Positions 41,300 through 53,300 of a DNA stretch of 64,000 nt are shown here, piece by piece. Source of the DNA: an uncultured Ignavibacteriota bacterium (lineage in GTDB: Bacteria > Bacteroidota > Ignavibacteria > Palsa-1295). Where the stretch lies: positions 1 to 64,000 of the forward strand of contig CAIUMP010000053.1 of NCBI GenBank assembly GCA_903900335.1, in the 5' to 3' direction. Below the pieces are notes generated by a model that saw only the letters and a program-made list of their open reading frames with translations, did no database searches and had not been told where the DNA came from. Made by a program: the position numbers and the translations under genes. Positions within the stretch are counted from its first letter, which is position 1; every line of letters begins with the position of its first letter.

Positions 41300-44205
41300 C
41301 AATGGAAAACCTCCATCTTCGAGTGGAGGGTTTGTGTGGGTGTGCGGAGTACGACGTCGTACATGCCGTTTGGCAGATTTGCAGCGTCGATGACAGCATG
41401 ATAGTCACCTGCAACTCCTTCGCCGTTCAGGATCGTGCTGACCGTGCGCCCAAGCATATCGCGAATAAGTAGCTGAGTTGAACCGGGCTCAACGAGCGAA
41501 TAATCCAACGTTCCAAAGTCGTGCACAGGATTCGGTCGCGCTGCGCTGAGCAGTACTCTGCCGTCTTCGCTAAAGAGCCTCGTGCCGCCTGCATGACAGA
41601 TGCCAAGCAGAATGAACTGGCCACTATCGAGTGTCGTGCGAATCGCCTTTCCATTCGACCAGACGATGCTGTCGAAATAGATGGGGGTCGCGGTGGTGTC
41701 ACCGAGGGCGGCGATGAGTTCGAGCTGGTCGAGTGTGCCAGTAGTCAACGTCGCAGAACGTGTACCTTGTTTGGTAACACTCCGCCACTTACCGTTGATC
41801 GCCGAACTGACAACAGGGCCTACCGGAGCCAGGAGAGACTTATCGAAGTGAATCGTGTATTGATAGTCCGTTGCAGCCCCCTTATCGAGGTTGCGTGACG
41901 AGAGAATACTGATCGGAAGCTGGATGTGATCCCCAGCGTATGCCTGAGTAGTTTGAATGCCAAGCTCAACAGCGGGGAGTGATGCTGCGTCGATAATGTC
42001 GATGCTCGCCGTGCTGCTGCATCCGTTGGCATCTGTCACTGTCAGCTTGTATGTTCCGGCGGAAGTAATGGTGATGTTCGCAGTCTTCTCACCTGTTGAC
42101 CAAAGATACTGTGCGAATACTCCATTTGCGGAAAGTACACTCTGGTCGCCTGGGTGCTCCAGCAACATCAGTGTCGCGTTGATGCCGATAACCGGAACGG
42201 GATGAACCGTTACAGTGCGCGTTTCAGATGTGCCTGTGCAGCCACCGCTGGTCACTGTCAGGGAGTAGGAACCTTGCTTGGCAATTGTAATCGCAGAATC
42301 AGTTTCGCCGGTGCTCCAAGAGTACGATGCATATTTTGCGTCTGCTGCCAGTACTAGGGATTGTCCTTCGCAAAGATTAGAGTCTCCCAAAATCTTGGGG
42401 ACAACCTGCGTTCCTACCGTAATCTGCTTGGTCAGCGTTGTGGAGCACTTCCCATTATCCGCCTTAAGTGTGATGGTCTGTATCCCCGGAGTATTCCAGG
42501 AAACATCAATCGACGGCCCCACCCTAGTAAACGGCGTGCCGCCAGTAACTTGCCATGTATAGAACGTAGTACCTTCTTGTGGAATCGAATAGGTCACCGT
42601 TGTTCCGCTGCAGGCGGTCGTAGGACCACTAAAAGCAACTTGAGGTTGAGGAAGCACCTCGACGTGCACGGTATCAAGATAATGGCAGGTACCTCGCGTT
42701 ATGTCAACATGATACACCTTAGTGGTTGCTGGAGATACGGATTGTTGGGGCTTTGTAGGATCGATGATGTCTGGAGATGCTGCCCACGAATAGGAGTCGC
42801 CGCCGCTTGCGGAGATCGAGGCCGCATCGCCAGCGCAGATGGTGTCCAGATGATTATTAGCGGACGGAAGTGTGAATGGGGTAGATGAACCGATTATGGT
42901 TGCCGAGGAGTAAACATTATCATTATCCTCGCCAGGTGTGGCACCATAAGTGGTGCCGTTGACAGTGAGATCCGTGCAGTTCTTAATGATCCCGGCTGAT
43001 CCGCTATCGATGTTGCCAGTTGCCGGTGTTGGCCCCCAATAGGTACCACCTGCTCCGCCACCGCCTGGACCGAATGCATCCGTGAATGCGTCGCAATCAA
43101 CCGAACCGCCGTCGCCCCCGCGGAGGTCGATAAGGCAAGTGCTGCTCGTGCCCGCGTCTATGAATATAGCTCCTCCCGCACCTCCGCCTCCGGCCGCATC
43201 ACGAAGAGAGGTCTGTCCAGAGGCACCTTGTGCGCTGATGATGTGTCCGTTCGTGGTAAGTTTTGGAGTGATGAGGATCGCAACACCACCTCCTGTGCCA
43301 CCGGCGGTTCCTCCGCCGTCATTTTGATGACCACCGCCACCGCCGCCGCCCATCATCAAACAGGTCTCCCCAGGATGGCCGAGAAATGCGTGCCCTCCAA
43401 TTCCTCCATTAGGAAATCGACCGTAGCTCTGGTTGTTGGTTTGGTCTCCACCCTTGCCACCTCCAGCTCCGAATGAGCCGCCACCGCCTCCTCCGGAGTT
43501 ATGAGCATTTCCACCGCCTCCACCAGTTGCCGCCGCACCACGTGCGGCGCCAATGTTGCTCGGCAAGAGTCCGGCAATGCCACTCCCCTTCATCCCAGCT
43601 AAGTCGCTCTGGTCCGGGAGGAAATAGTCCGAGTCATTTTTGGTAGCAGGTGTACCACCTAGTAGCGAAGCTGCGCCACCGAGGAATCCTGCACTGTCAG
43701 CACTGATATCGGCATTCAAGGTAACGCTGTTGGATGCTAGTAGCACCACCACTCCTCCTGTTGAGCCATCCCACGGTTGTGCTTTAAGTGTGCCAGTCAC
43801 AACTGCATCCTTATAGTTTGGGACGCGAATGATCTGGGCCACACCCGTCGCCGCATTGTACTGATGCAAAAGCGCATTTTGGAAACGGAGTGTGGTTGCA
43901 TCAGGAATTGCACTGATTCGGGCAAACTCAATATTCGAGATTCCATTCTCGTTCAGGACTGTACCAAAGTTTGCTGTGTTCGTCTCATCAATGGATACCC
44001 CTGTCATCTGCATTATCAGCACACTATCTCCGACCACAAAGCCTGAGGTACCCGCGATACGTACTGTGTTCTCGCAATAATCGAAAACCAGTGCACGCGC
44101 GTAGGTATTGATGATGCCGGAAATATTCTGCGCAAGGAGATGCTCCGCCGAGAAGCAGAGAGCAATGAGTGCGAAAAGGAAGTAGCGGAACGAGCGTATC
44201 AGCAT
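41299..44205 (-). CDS. Glycine-rich, Ig/PKD-repeat surface protein with T9SS tail
   Basis: A 968-residue protein. Signal sequence (YFLFALIALCFSAEHLLAQ); residues ~25-190 form a beta-rich head (GDSVLIMQMTGVSIDE). Residues ~190-420 are extremely Gly-rich with repeated GGGGG runs (GGGGGGSFGAGGGKGGD). Three Ig/PKD-like repeats follow (FSGPTTACSGTTVTYSIPQE; KYASYSWSTGETDSAITI; VFAQYLWSTGEKTANITI), then a cohesin-like segment (AYAGDHIQLPISILSS) and a T9SS sorting domain (AARPNPVHDFGTLDYSL ... LPNGMYDVVLRTPTQ). The Gly-rich belt resembles coat or adhesive proteins. It is translationally coupled to the dual-OmpA gene, which may anchor or help display it. Confidence 0.72.
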   Translation of the reverse strand: MLIRSFRYFLFALIALCFSAEHLLAQNISGIINTYARALVFDYCENTVRIAGTSGFVVGDSVLIMQMTGVSIDETNTANFGTVLNENGISNIEFARISAIPDATTLRFQNALLHQYNAATGVAQIIRVPNYKDAVVTGTLKAQPWDGSTGGVVVLLASNSVTLNADISADSAGFLGGAASLLGGTPATKNDSDYFLPDQSDLAGMKGSGIAGLLPSNIGAARGAAATGGGGGNAHNSGGGGGGSFGAGGGKGGDQTNNQSYGRFPNGGIGGHAFLGHPGETCLMMGGGGGGGHQNDGGGTAGGTGGGVAILITPKLTTNGHIISAQGASGQTSLRDAAGGGGAGGAIFIDAGTSSTCLIDLRGGDGGSVDCDAFTDAFGPGGGGAGGTYWGPTPATGNIDSGSAGIIKNCTDLTVNGTTYGATPGEDNDNVYSSATIIGSSTPFTLPSANNHLDTICAGDAASISASGGDSYSWAASPDIIDPTKPQQSVSPATTKVYHVDITRGTCHYLDTVHVEVLPQPQVAFSGPTTACSGTTVTYSIPQEGTTFYTWQVTGGTPFTRVGPSIDVSWNTPGIQTITLKADNGKCSTTLTKQITVGTQVVPKILGDSNLCEGQSLVLAADAKYASYSWSTGETDSAITIAKQGSYSLTVTSGGCTGTSETRTVTVHPVPVIGINATLMLLEHPGDQSVLSANGVFAQYLWSTGEKTANITITSAGTYKLTVTDANGCSSTASIDIIDAASLPAVELGIQTTQAYAGDHIQLPISILSSRNLDKGAATDYQYTIHFDKSLLAPVGPVVSSAINGKWRSVTKQGTRSATLTTGTLDQLELIAALGDTTATPIYFDSIVWSNGKAIRTTLDSGQFILLGICHAGGTRLFSEDGRVLLSAARPNPVHDFGTLDYSLVEPGSTQLLIRDMLGRTVSTILNGEGVAGDYHAVIDAANLPNGMYDVVLRTPTQTLHSKMEVFH

Positions 44206-44215
44206 GAATCTCGGG

Positions 44216-44223
44216 CAAATATA
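44216..44223 (-). promoter_or_regulatory. Candidate -7 box TATATTTG
   Basis: On the minus strand this is a perfect TAnnTTTG only 11 bases before the start of the gene at 44205, which would give an almost leaderless transcript. No matching TTG is seen at the expected -33 distance. Confidence 0.35.
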
Positions 44224-44389
44224 CGAACGCGAGTCGTAATTTCAGTGATTGTGTAAAACTGAAGACTTTCGCTTTGCGGCAACGAACGCGCAGCACGGAG
44301 CAACCTCCGCAATGGAAAGTCCGTCTAAATCCTGCAGGACCGACACCGGGGCAACGCAATTCATTGCCTTGGGAGCGCTACGATTGTGG

Positions 44390-47300
44390 TTACCTCGACT
44401 TGTTGACGATCATGTAGCCGATCCGAATTTTATCGCTAGTGGAGTAATTCGAGGCGCTTGTCACCGTTGGTAGCATCTTGATCCGGACGCTGAACGATCC
44501 GTTGGCAGTATTGTCAGCGTTCACGATAAATCCGGCATCGCGCGGATCAGGAGCGACTCCGTCATCCGTGAAGGCGACGACATTCACAAGTACGATACTC
44601 CCGACCTGACAGTAGCGATTGTTGATCGTCACGCTGCCCAAGTTCTGCACTGCGCCAGCGGTCGGGGCGGTAGTTGTCAGGTTGCCGGTTGCGCCAAGCG
44701 TGAACTCTACGATACCGCTAGGTCCCTGTGCCGAATATGCCGTACCACCCGTTGCGGCCTCAACGTCAGTTCCGCTGCCAGGAGCCTCCGTGGTTCGACC
44801 CATGGCAAACTCGCCGTCATTGATCTGCATCGCGACGTTGGTTTGAGAAGCGGTAGTATTTCCATTGCCAGTTGCCAGCACACCAATGGTACCGGTGTTT
44901 GAAGCCGAGGTATTGCTTGCATCACCCCATAGTCCGATAGCTTGGTTGGTTGTTGCGCTTGTGGCGACCCCAAAGACTGCGGCCATTTCATCCGTTGTTG
45001 CGGCGTTAATGCTGTGGATAGGATGCGATGGCGTGGTTGTGTTTACGCCGAGCCGCGAGTTGGTATTATCCCAAACCAGTCCGGTGGACCAACTCCAACT
45101 ACTTGCAGCTCCCGAAGTCGCAAGTAGCATATTTCCCGTCGCGACTGGCGCAGTAGCTGGAAGCGTGTAGACGATACTTCCGGAAGAGTAACTCAAAGGC
45201 GCCTGGAAAGCGGAGTAATACGTTGTTGCAGAGTAGGTGTTAGCAGAGTTAGTTTGGAAGAATCGCAGCTGACGCGGACGTCGGCCACCTGTATTTCCTA
45301 ACCAGAGATCAACATTCCCAAAGTAGGCGATGCTGTCATAGTTTGAGACATCAGCGCCATAGGTATTTAGCTGTCCATCCCCGGAGCTATTAAATCCAAA
45401 ACTAAAGCTTCCAAGAGTTAGTACAGAGCCGCCGGGGATCGCGGAATAGGAACCGGCGATCGAGTTGCGTTCTCCACCGGCGATCGTAGCGTCGAAGCCA
45501 TTATTGCCGATTCGATTTCCGCGGCCACCGCCAATCGCAGCGTAGTTCGCACTAGAGAAGATATAGGAAGAGTCCCCTCCGCCAATGGTCGCCATGCTGC
45601 TGTACACATAATTTGCATTACCAGCATATCCTCCTCCTGCAATCGTCGCGCCCCCAATGCCTGCACCAACGGTGTTCCCCTGATACCCGCCAATGATATT
45701 GGGGCCAAGCGTAGTAGGTTCATACCGCATCACCCGCTTCGAGCCCTTGTTTGCCGCGTCTCCGTCATAGACGTGAATCTCAAAAGCGATGTTATCCGTG
45801 GTGCCGAGATAATTCGTCCCCGCCGTGGTTCCGGTGTTGCCCGTTAGTCCCCAGCCCGCGCCTGACGCGTTTGACCATCCGAGAGTCACTGCAAATGGCC
45901 CGGCCCCTGTCACAGATGTAGCTGCAAGCACCTGATTCGTCGAGGGCTGCGAGGTTGGAAGAATGTAGTTAATATCGGCAGACTGTCCACTTCCAGCAGC
46001 GAAACTGGAGTAGTTTGTGGAAGCACCTGGGAATGTGACTCCGCCATTCTGCGGTTCGTAAAAGCGCAGCTGGCCTGAGGTATTATTGGTATTCCCAATC
46101 CACAGGTTCACATTCCCGAAGAAGGCCGTGCTGTTTGCATTGACGGCGGCACTATCTGCCGAGCCAGTCCCGGCATGGAATCCGAACGAGTGCGTTCCGG
46201 TCAGCCGTAAGTAACCTCCGCCAGCAATGGCGGAGTTCGCTGCGCCGATATAGGTGTTCACTCCGGAGTGAATAGACGATGAGACTGCGCTTGAGGTAAT
46301 AGTATTGTATTGGCCTCCGACGATTGAGGAGTAATCGCCATAGACTGTATCATGTCCACCGCCAACCACAGCAGCGGCTGGATGTATCGTGCCACCCGCA
46401 AGATTTGAAATGCCGCCTCCAATGAAGGAGTTCAGATAGGACGCATTGCCCTGACCACCTGCGACAGCACCATCAGAACCGAGCGACAGATTGTGTGCAC
46501 CACCTCCAACGAAACCGCCGAACGCTGTAATAGTATCGTCGAAACCACCACCGATGAACGAATGATCGCCAGAGATGTATCCATTCTCGCCCGCGGTTAT
46601 ACCGCTTACTTGGTTTGTGATCTTGTTGTGGTAGCCACCAGTGATTGAACTGTAGGTTGCTGTTGACACGATGGAGTCGTATGCCCCGGCTCCATTGAAC
46701 GCATAGTCAGCACCAGCATAGTTATATCCGCCCGCAGCCACAAAGGAGCCGGCAGCGGTGCTCACGACATTGTTGTCACCGCCCCCGGCAATAAAGCTTG
46801 GGGCGATCGCGGTAGGCTGAATACGGAACGCACGGTTATTATTCACGCGTATTGTGAAGGCGACGTTATCCGTGGTGCCGAGAAAATTGGTGCCATCGAC
46901 CGTACCGGCATTCCCCGTTAAGGCCCATCCACCACCGGACGGGGTTGCCCAGCCAAGCGTTATGTTGTAAGGGCCGGCGCCTGTGATGGCGGTAGCGCTG
47001 AGAGCTTGATTCGCCGTTGGCTGCGAAATGGGGAGTGTATAGTTTATTACGGCGGATTGTGCACCCGCAGTAAGGCTGGAGTAAACCCTCGTCGCATACG
47101 AGGTACTCGAACTGGCTGGGTAAAATCTTAAGCCGCGCGCGACGTTGTCGGTGTTGCCGAGCCAGAGATCCATATTGCCGAAGTACGCGAGATTAGAGAG
47201 CGCTCCGAGGTTTATAATACCTGCGAGGGCACTCCCACCTGGCACATTCATTCCAAAGCTGCTTGCTCCGACCGTAAGTGAGTCGCCGCCTGGAATAGCG

Positions 47301-50300
47301 GAGAAGTTTCCCGCAGTATTTCGAAGACCGCCTCCAATCACTGAATGACTGCCATTGGCCGAGCCATATTCACCGCCGCCGGTCGCGCTGGCAATCCCGC
47401 CAGCAGTATTGAATTGCCCTCCGGAGATCGCGCTGTAGGTTGCGGAAGCGGAAGAGGTGTTTGATGCACCGCCACCGATCACGCTATTCCCGGCACTCGA
47501 GGAGTTGCCAGCGCCACTTCCGATAAACGAATTGGCCGATGAAATAGCGTTGCCAGTACCGCCGGCAATCGTGGAATAATTTCCCGTAACGGAATTTCCA
47601 AATCCGCCGCTGACTGCGGAGTAGCTGCCGCTGAGTCCACTTGTCGAGCCACCACTGATGACGGAGTATGTACCGGTTACGGTATTTGATGTGCCGCCAC
47701 TGATGGCGGAATAATTTGCCGAAACCGAATTCGTTGCACCGCTAACTCCACCACCCGCGATGATCGCTCCGACCGCACCGCTAGTGACTGCATTACCCTG
47801 ATATCCCGCAATGACATTTGCGCTCGTTGCATTCGGCTCGAACCGCATCACGCGCTTCGATCCTTTGCTGGCCGCATCACCATCAAAGACGTGAATCTCG
47901 AACGGTTGGTTGTCGGTGGTCCCGAGATAATTGGTCCCTGCGGTTGTGCCGGTGTTGCCGGTAAGTCCCCACGCGTTGCTGGTTGGTGCTGCCCAGCCGA
48001 GTGAAACTGCGTATGGGCCCGCTCCGGCAACTGCCGTTGCAGTAAGAACTTGATTCGCGGATGGCTGCGCGGTTGGCAAGGTATAGTTAATTGTCGTTGC
48101 ACCTTGTGCACCGGCGACAAAACTTGATATACCTGCTGATGTTCCCTGGAATAGCAAAGAGTCTGCAGCATTCGCACCTGTGCGCGAAAGAAGCAGATTA
48201 CCGTTCTCCACATTGAGTTTTTGCTGTGGCGTTGTCGTGCCAATTCCAACTTTCGCATCCGAGCTCGCAGAGTTCATTCCAGCGATGCTGCCGAGCACTA
48301 CACTGTTGCTTTGCCCGACGAGTGCGTTCGCGCCGATGGCAGTCGCGTTTGAGAGATTGTTCGCGCCAACATTCGCGTAATGCCCGAGCGCGCTGTTCGT
48401 TGAGCCTACAATATTAGATAACAGTGTACTATCACCAACGGCGGTGTTTCGGCTACCGGTGGTGTTGTTCACAAGGGAGTTTTGGCCTGAGGCAGTGTTG
48501 TTGCTTCCTGTTGAATTTGAATAGAGCGATTGGTATCCATACGCGGCATTGGCACTTCCCGTTGTGCTAGCATACAGCGCTTCATATCCGCTAGCGGCGT
48601 TCTGATTTCCCGATGTATTGGAATAGAGAGTGCGGTAGCCATTGGCCGTATTGCCATCTGCGTTGTTATGATTCAATGCATCAGAACCAGCGGCGGTATT
48701 GTAGCTTCCAGTTGTGTTGTTAACGAGCGCATTGTATCCGTTTGCGGTATTGTTGTTCCCCGTTGTGTTGAAGTAGAGTGCCTCCGCTCCGTTTGCGCTG
48801 TTGTAATAGCCTGTCGTGTTCGAAGAAAGTGCAGATGCTCCGCTCGCGTTATTGAGAAAGCCTGTCGTGTTTGCAAACAGTGCCTCCCAGCCCACGGCTG
48901 TGTTCGCTGTTCCCGTCGTGTTGTGCGAAAGAACTCCATACCCAAAGCCTGTTCCCCCTGTGGCTGCAACTTGTATCAATCCCGACTGAACATTATTTGC
49001 ACGGAATTGGAGATCGACGTTGTCGATCGTTCCGAGGAAATTCGTCCCCGCGGCCGTGCCGGTATTCCCTGTAAGATTCCACGCAGTGTTGCCACCATTC
49101 GCAGTCCAACCGAGCGTGACGGCATACGGCCCTGTACCTGAAATCGCTGTTGCGGTGAGGACCTGATTTGCAGTCGGTTGCGCCGTTGGAAGTGTATAAT
49201 TAATATCTGTCGATTGCGCTCCGGCTACGAAGCTTGAAAAGTTTGTTGATGCACCGGGGAAGGCGACACCACCATTTTGCGGCTCATAAAATCGCAATTG
49301 GCTAGCTGTGTTATTCGTATTACCGAGCCAGAGATTGACATTCCCGAAATACGCAGTGTTGGCAGAAGTTACAAAGGCACTATCGGCGGAGCTGCTTCCG
49401 GCATTGAAGCCAAAGGAGTTGGCGCTGGCAAGTCGCAAGTATCCGCCGCCCGTGATCGTAGAATAATTTCCACCGATGTAGTTATGGACGCCTCCGCTAA
49501 TGGTCGAATAATAAGCATTGACCGTATTATAGACGCCACCAGCAATAGTAGCATCGTTACCCGTGATATTATTCACACCACCACCAGAAATTGTCGAGCT
49601 AGTCCCGTTTACATGGTTAAGTCCCCCACCTCCAACCGTCGCTGCCGCGCCGCTTACTGTATTGTAATTTCCGCCACCAATAGTCCCTTCGTTTGCGGAG
49701 GAACTCACGGTATCATAGGCACCGCCAGCAATAGTGCCATCGGCTGCGTTCACATAATTGAACTCACCGCCACCGATTGTCCCAAGTTGTCCGGCATTAT
49801 AATTATCCGAGCCACCACCGATCACGCCGCCAGTGTTATTGGTGGTATCCCTGGCCCCGCCGCCAATGGTACTATAGTTTGAATTCGTCCCAATATAATT
49901 TCGATATCCGCCGGCAATCGCGCTATTGAATGCAGCAATAGTACTTCCATCTCCTCCACCAATCACCGATAACTGCCCTGCAACTGAATTGTTTGTTCCA
50001 GATCCGAGAAAACTGTTCGCGCCGGAAGCAACTTGTGTAGTGGCAGTTCGAGTGTTCTGCAAATCGACGGCACTTGCTCCCCGGGCACTTCCACCGGCAT
50101 CCCGCTGAATGCTCCCGTTCGGATTTAGAATAATGCTATTATTCACCGTCGCGCCATTCTTAACCTGAATCTCCATCGCCTGATTATCGGTCGTCCCGAG
50201 AAAATTCGTCCCGGCTGTCGTCCCGCTATTACCGGTCAGATTCCATGCGGTGTTGCCGGAAGCGGCGGCCCAACCGAGCGTAACGGCATACGGGCCGGTG

Positions 50301-53300
50301 CCCGCGATGGCTGTTGCAGTGAGAACTTGGTTTGTTGTCGGCTGTGCAGTGGGAAGAGTATAATTTATGGTGTTAGACTGCGCGCCTGCCATGAAGCTCG
50401 AATATTTTGCGCCGGCATACGTCAGGCTTGAGTTTGGCCCATAGAATTGGATCTGACGCGGACTGTTGTCGATATTCCCTATCATCATATTTACTCCGCC
50501 GAAATAAGCGACATTTCTATACGATGATGAGGAAAGATCGACAAGTGCTGCGCCGCCAAGTGGTGTACCGTTGAATCCGAAGCTCCATGGAGCAAGTTTC
50601 AAGTGTCCGCCGCCAGGGATTGCGGAAGAAGTATCAGCGGTGTTGTAGGCACCTCCGCCAACTGCTGCGTACGACGAGGCGTTGTTGTATGTACCACCGA
50701 GGAGTGAGCTGTAAGCACCACGCGTGGAATTGCCCTCTCCGCCGACTATTATTTGGTATAGATCTGAGGACTGGGAGCCTGCGGTGTTACTCGCTCCGCC
50801 CCCGACAAATGAGCCCGTGCCACTCGCCAAATTAAACTCCCCACCACCAACAAATGTAGATATGTCGGCGGCACCGTTGTGATTACCACCCACCACTGCA
50901 GCATAATTCCCACTTGCAGTGTTCGTCGAACCTCCACCCACGACAGTATAATAACCAGCAAAGTTTTGCATGCCGCCCCCAATGAAGGCTGATGTTCCGG
51001 CTGTGTTCCTTGCACCTCCCGCAATCGCCGCGTATGAGGCCGTCGCGGCATTGGAGTCGCCTGCATATCCGCCCCCTCCGATAAAAATACCAACCGCTCC
51101 GGACGCCGCATTATTGCCGCTGTATCCACCAATGATATTGGGGCTTGTTGCCGTTGGTTCAAACCGCATCACGCGCTTGGAGCCTTTATTCGAGCCATCA
51201 TTGTCGAAGACATGTATCTCGAATGGTTGATTGTCTTGGGTGCCAAGATAATTAGTCCCAACCGTCGTTCCCGCGTTACCCGTGAGATTCCACGCCGTGT
51301 TGCCGGAGGCCGCTGCCCAGCCGAGCGTGACGGCATAGGGGCCGGTGCCGGTAATTGCGGTCGCGGTGAGGACTTGGTTAGTTGTCGGTTGAGCCGTCGG
51401 CAAAGTATAATTAACCGTCGTCGCTCCCTGATTGCCTGCGACGAAACTCGATGATCCGGTTGAAACGCCTTGCATCCTGAGGGTGTCGGCCGCGCTTGCA
51501 CCGGTGCGCGAAAGAAGGAGATTACCGTTTTCAAGATTTATCTTCTGTGATGGCAGTGTGGTACCGATGCCCACATAACCTGCGCTTGACACACGGATTG
51601 CTTCGGCACTGTTCGTCTTGATCACGAAATCCTGAGCATCTGTTGTACCAAGAAAATTTGTGCCGGCAGCTGTTCCGGTGTTACCTGTAATTGTCCAATT
51701 ATTGGCGGCAGGGCTGTTGGTAAGGATTACATCGCCGCTGGTATTTACCGAGAGGACAAGGCCGTTGGAGGTGAACGCCATAGCAGACTGCTGAGCCGAC
51801 GTGCCCGAAAAATCAGAGAGGCGCAGTCCGCTTGTTGGATTACGCGTAACGGTGATAGTCCCATTTGTAATTGGGAAGGATGGCGCGGAACCAGGTGCAA
51901 CTCCTCCGCGCAAAATATCGACCTTATTTTGGGGAGCCCAGGGGAGCGCGGCATAATGAGGAGCACCGTTGTCCGGTGGAATTGTCCCAACACCGATGTC
52001 GCCACCGGCGTCAATTCTCACGCCGGGGACAAACTCGAACACTCCACTGGGTGCCTGCCCGCCACCAAAGGAAATGAAGTCGGCTCGTGGAGAAGTGGTT
52101 GCGTTATCGCCGAGCATGACGCGCAGCTCAGAAACATCATTGCCGAGGTTTTTGCGTGCTATCCAAAACGGATCACTGTTGTCATTGTCGAAACCGGAAA
52201 AGCCAGTGCCCCCTGAGAAGATGAGCCCATTGCTATCGGGTGGATACTGATTGGTCGGCAAGTGTGTGCCGGAGCCTTGCGGTCCGATGCGAATATTGCC
52301 TCCGGCAAGCATTGACATCCTCTCGACGCCATCAGTCTTGAACATCATCGCATTGTTGTCCGTGGTTCCGAGGAAATTCGTCCCGAAGGTTGTTCCGCTG
52401 TTGCCCGTGAGATTCCATGCGTTACCTGTAGCCGCGCCCCATGCGAGATCAACGGAGTATGGGCCAGTACCCGTCACTGCATTTGCTGTCAGGACTTGGC
52501 CAACCGTTGGTTGAGTCGTGGGCAAGAGGTAATAGATATCGGCAGTCTGCACGCCAGTCGAAAGCGAGGAGAAGTGAGTAGAGGCCGCCGGGAAACTCGG
52601 ACCACCATTTTGTGGTCCATAGAGACGGAATTGACTTGATACGTTATCCGTATTGGCTAGCCAGAGATTCGTATTGCCAAAGACCGCAACCCGCCCTGAG
52701 GAAACACTAATAGGATTTTGACCGACGGCACTTTCTCCGTTGAAGCCGAATGATCCCGTGCCGGAGAGCGTAAGGCTGCTGCCTCCGGGGATAGCGTCCT
52801 GAGCGCCGGACGCAACGTTGCTCGAACCTCCACCCACTGCGGAGTAAGCGTCCGCGGTGTTGGCTGAGCCACCCGCGACCGTTCCATAGGATCCCGTCGC
52901 CTGATTTGCAGCACCGCCGCCGATGGACGTGCTGATCGCACTCGCCGTATTTCCAGTGCCACCAAGTACAGATGAATATTGTCCACTTGCGATATTGCTT
53001 CCGCCGCCAGCCACTGTTGCGTATGCTGCACTCTGAAGCGAGCCAGCATTATCTCCAGCGCGGTTATTTGTGCCGCCGCCGATGAAGCCCCAATCGTCTG
53101 TGACCGTATTGACGAAGCCGTTGAGACCACCACCGGCGATCGTTGCACCGACTACACCGCTTGTTACCGCGTTACCCTGATAGCCGCCGATGAGATTTGC
53201 ACTTGTTGCGTTGGGCTCATATCGCATCACACGTTTTGAGCCGCGTGCATTGCCATCGCCATTATAGACGTGGATCTCGAACGGTTGTGCATCGGTGGTG

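Noticed and set aside
48365-48922. CRISPR-like regular repeats
   Set aside because: The 51-bp period is continuous coding sequence for 17-residue protein repeats, with no spacers of unrelated sequence and no cas genes nearby.
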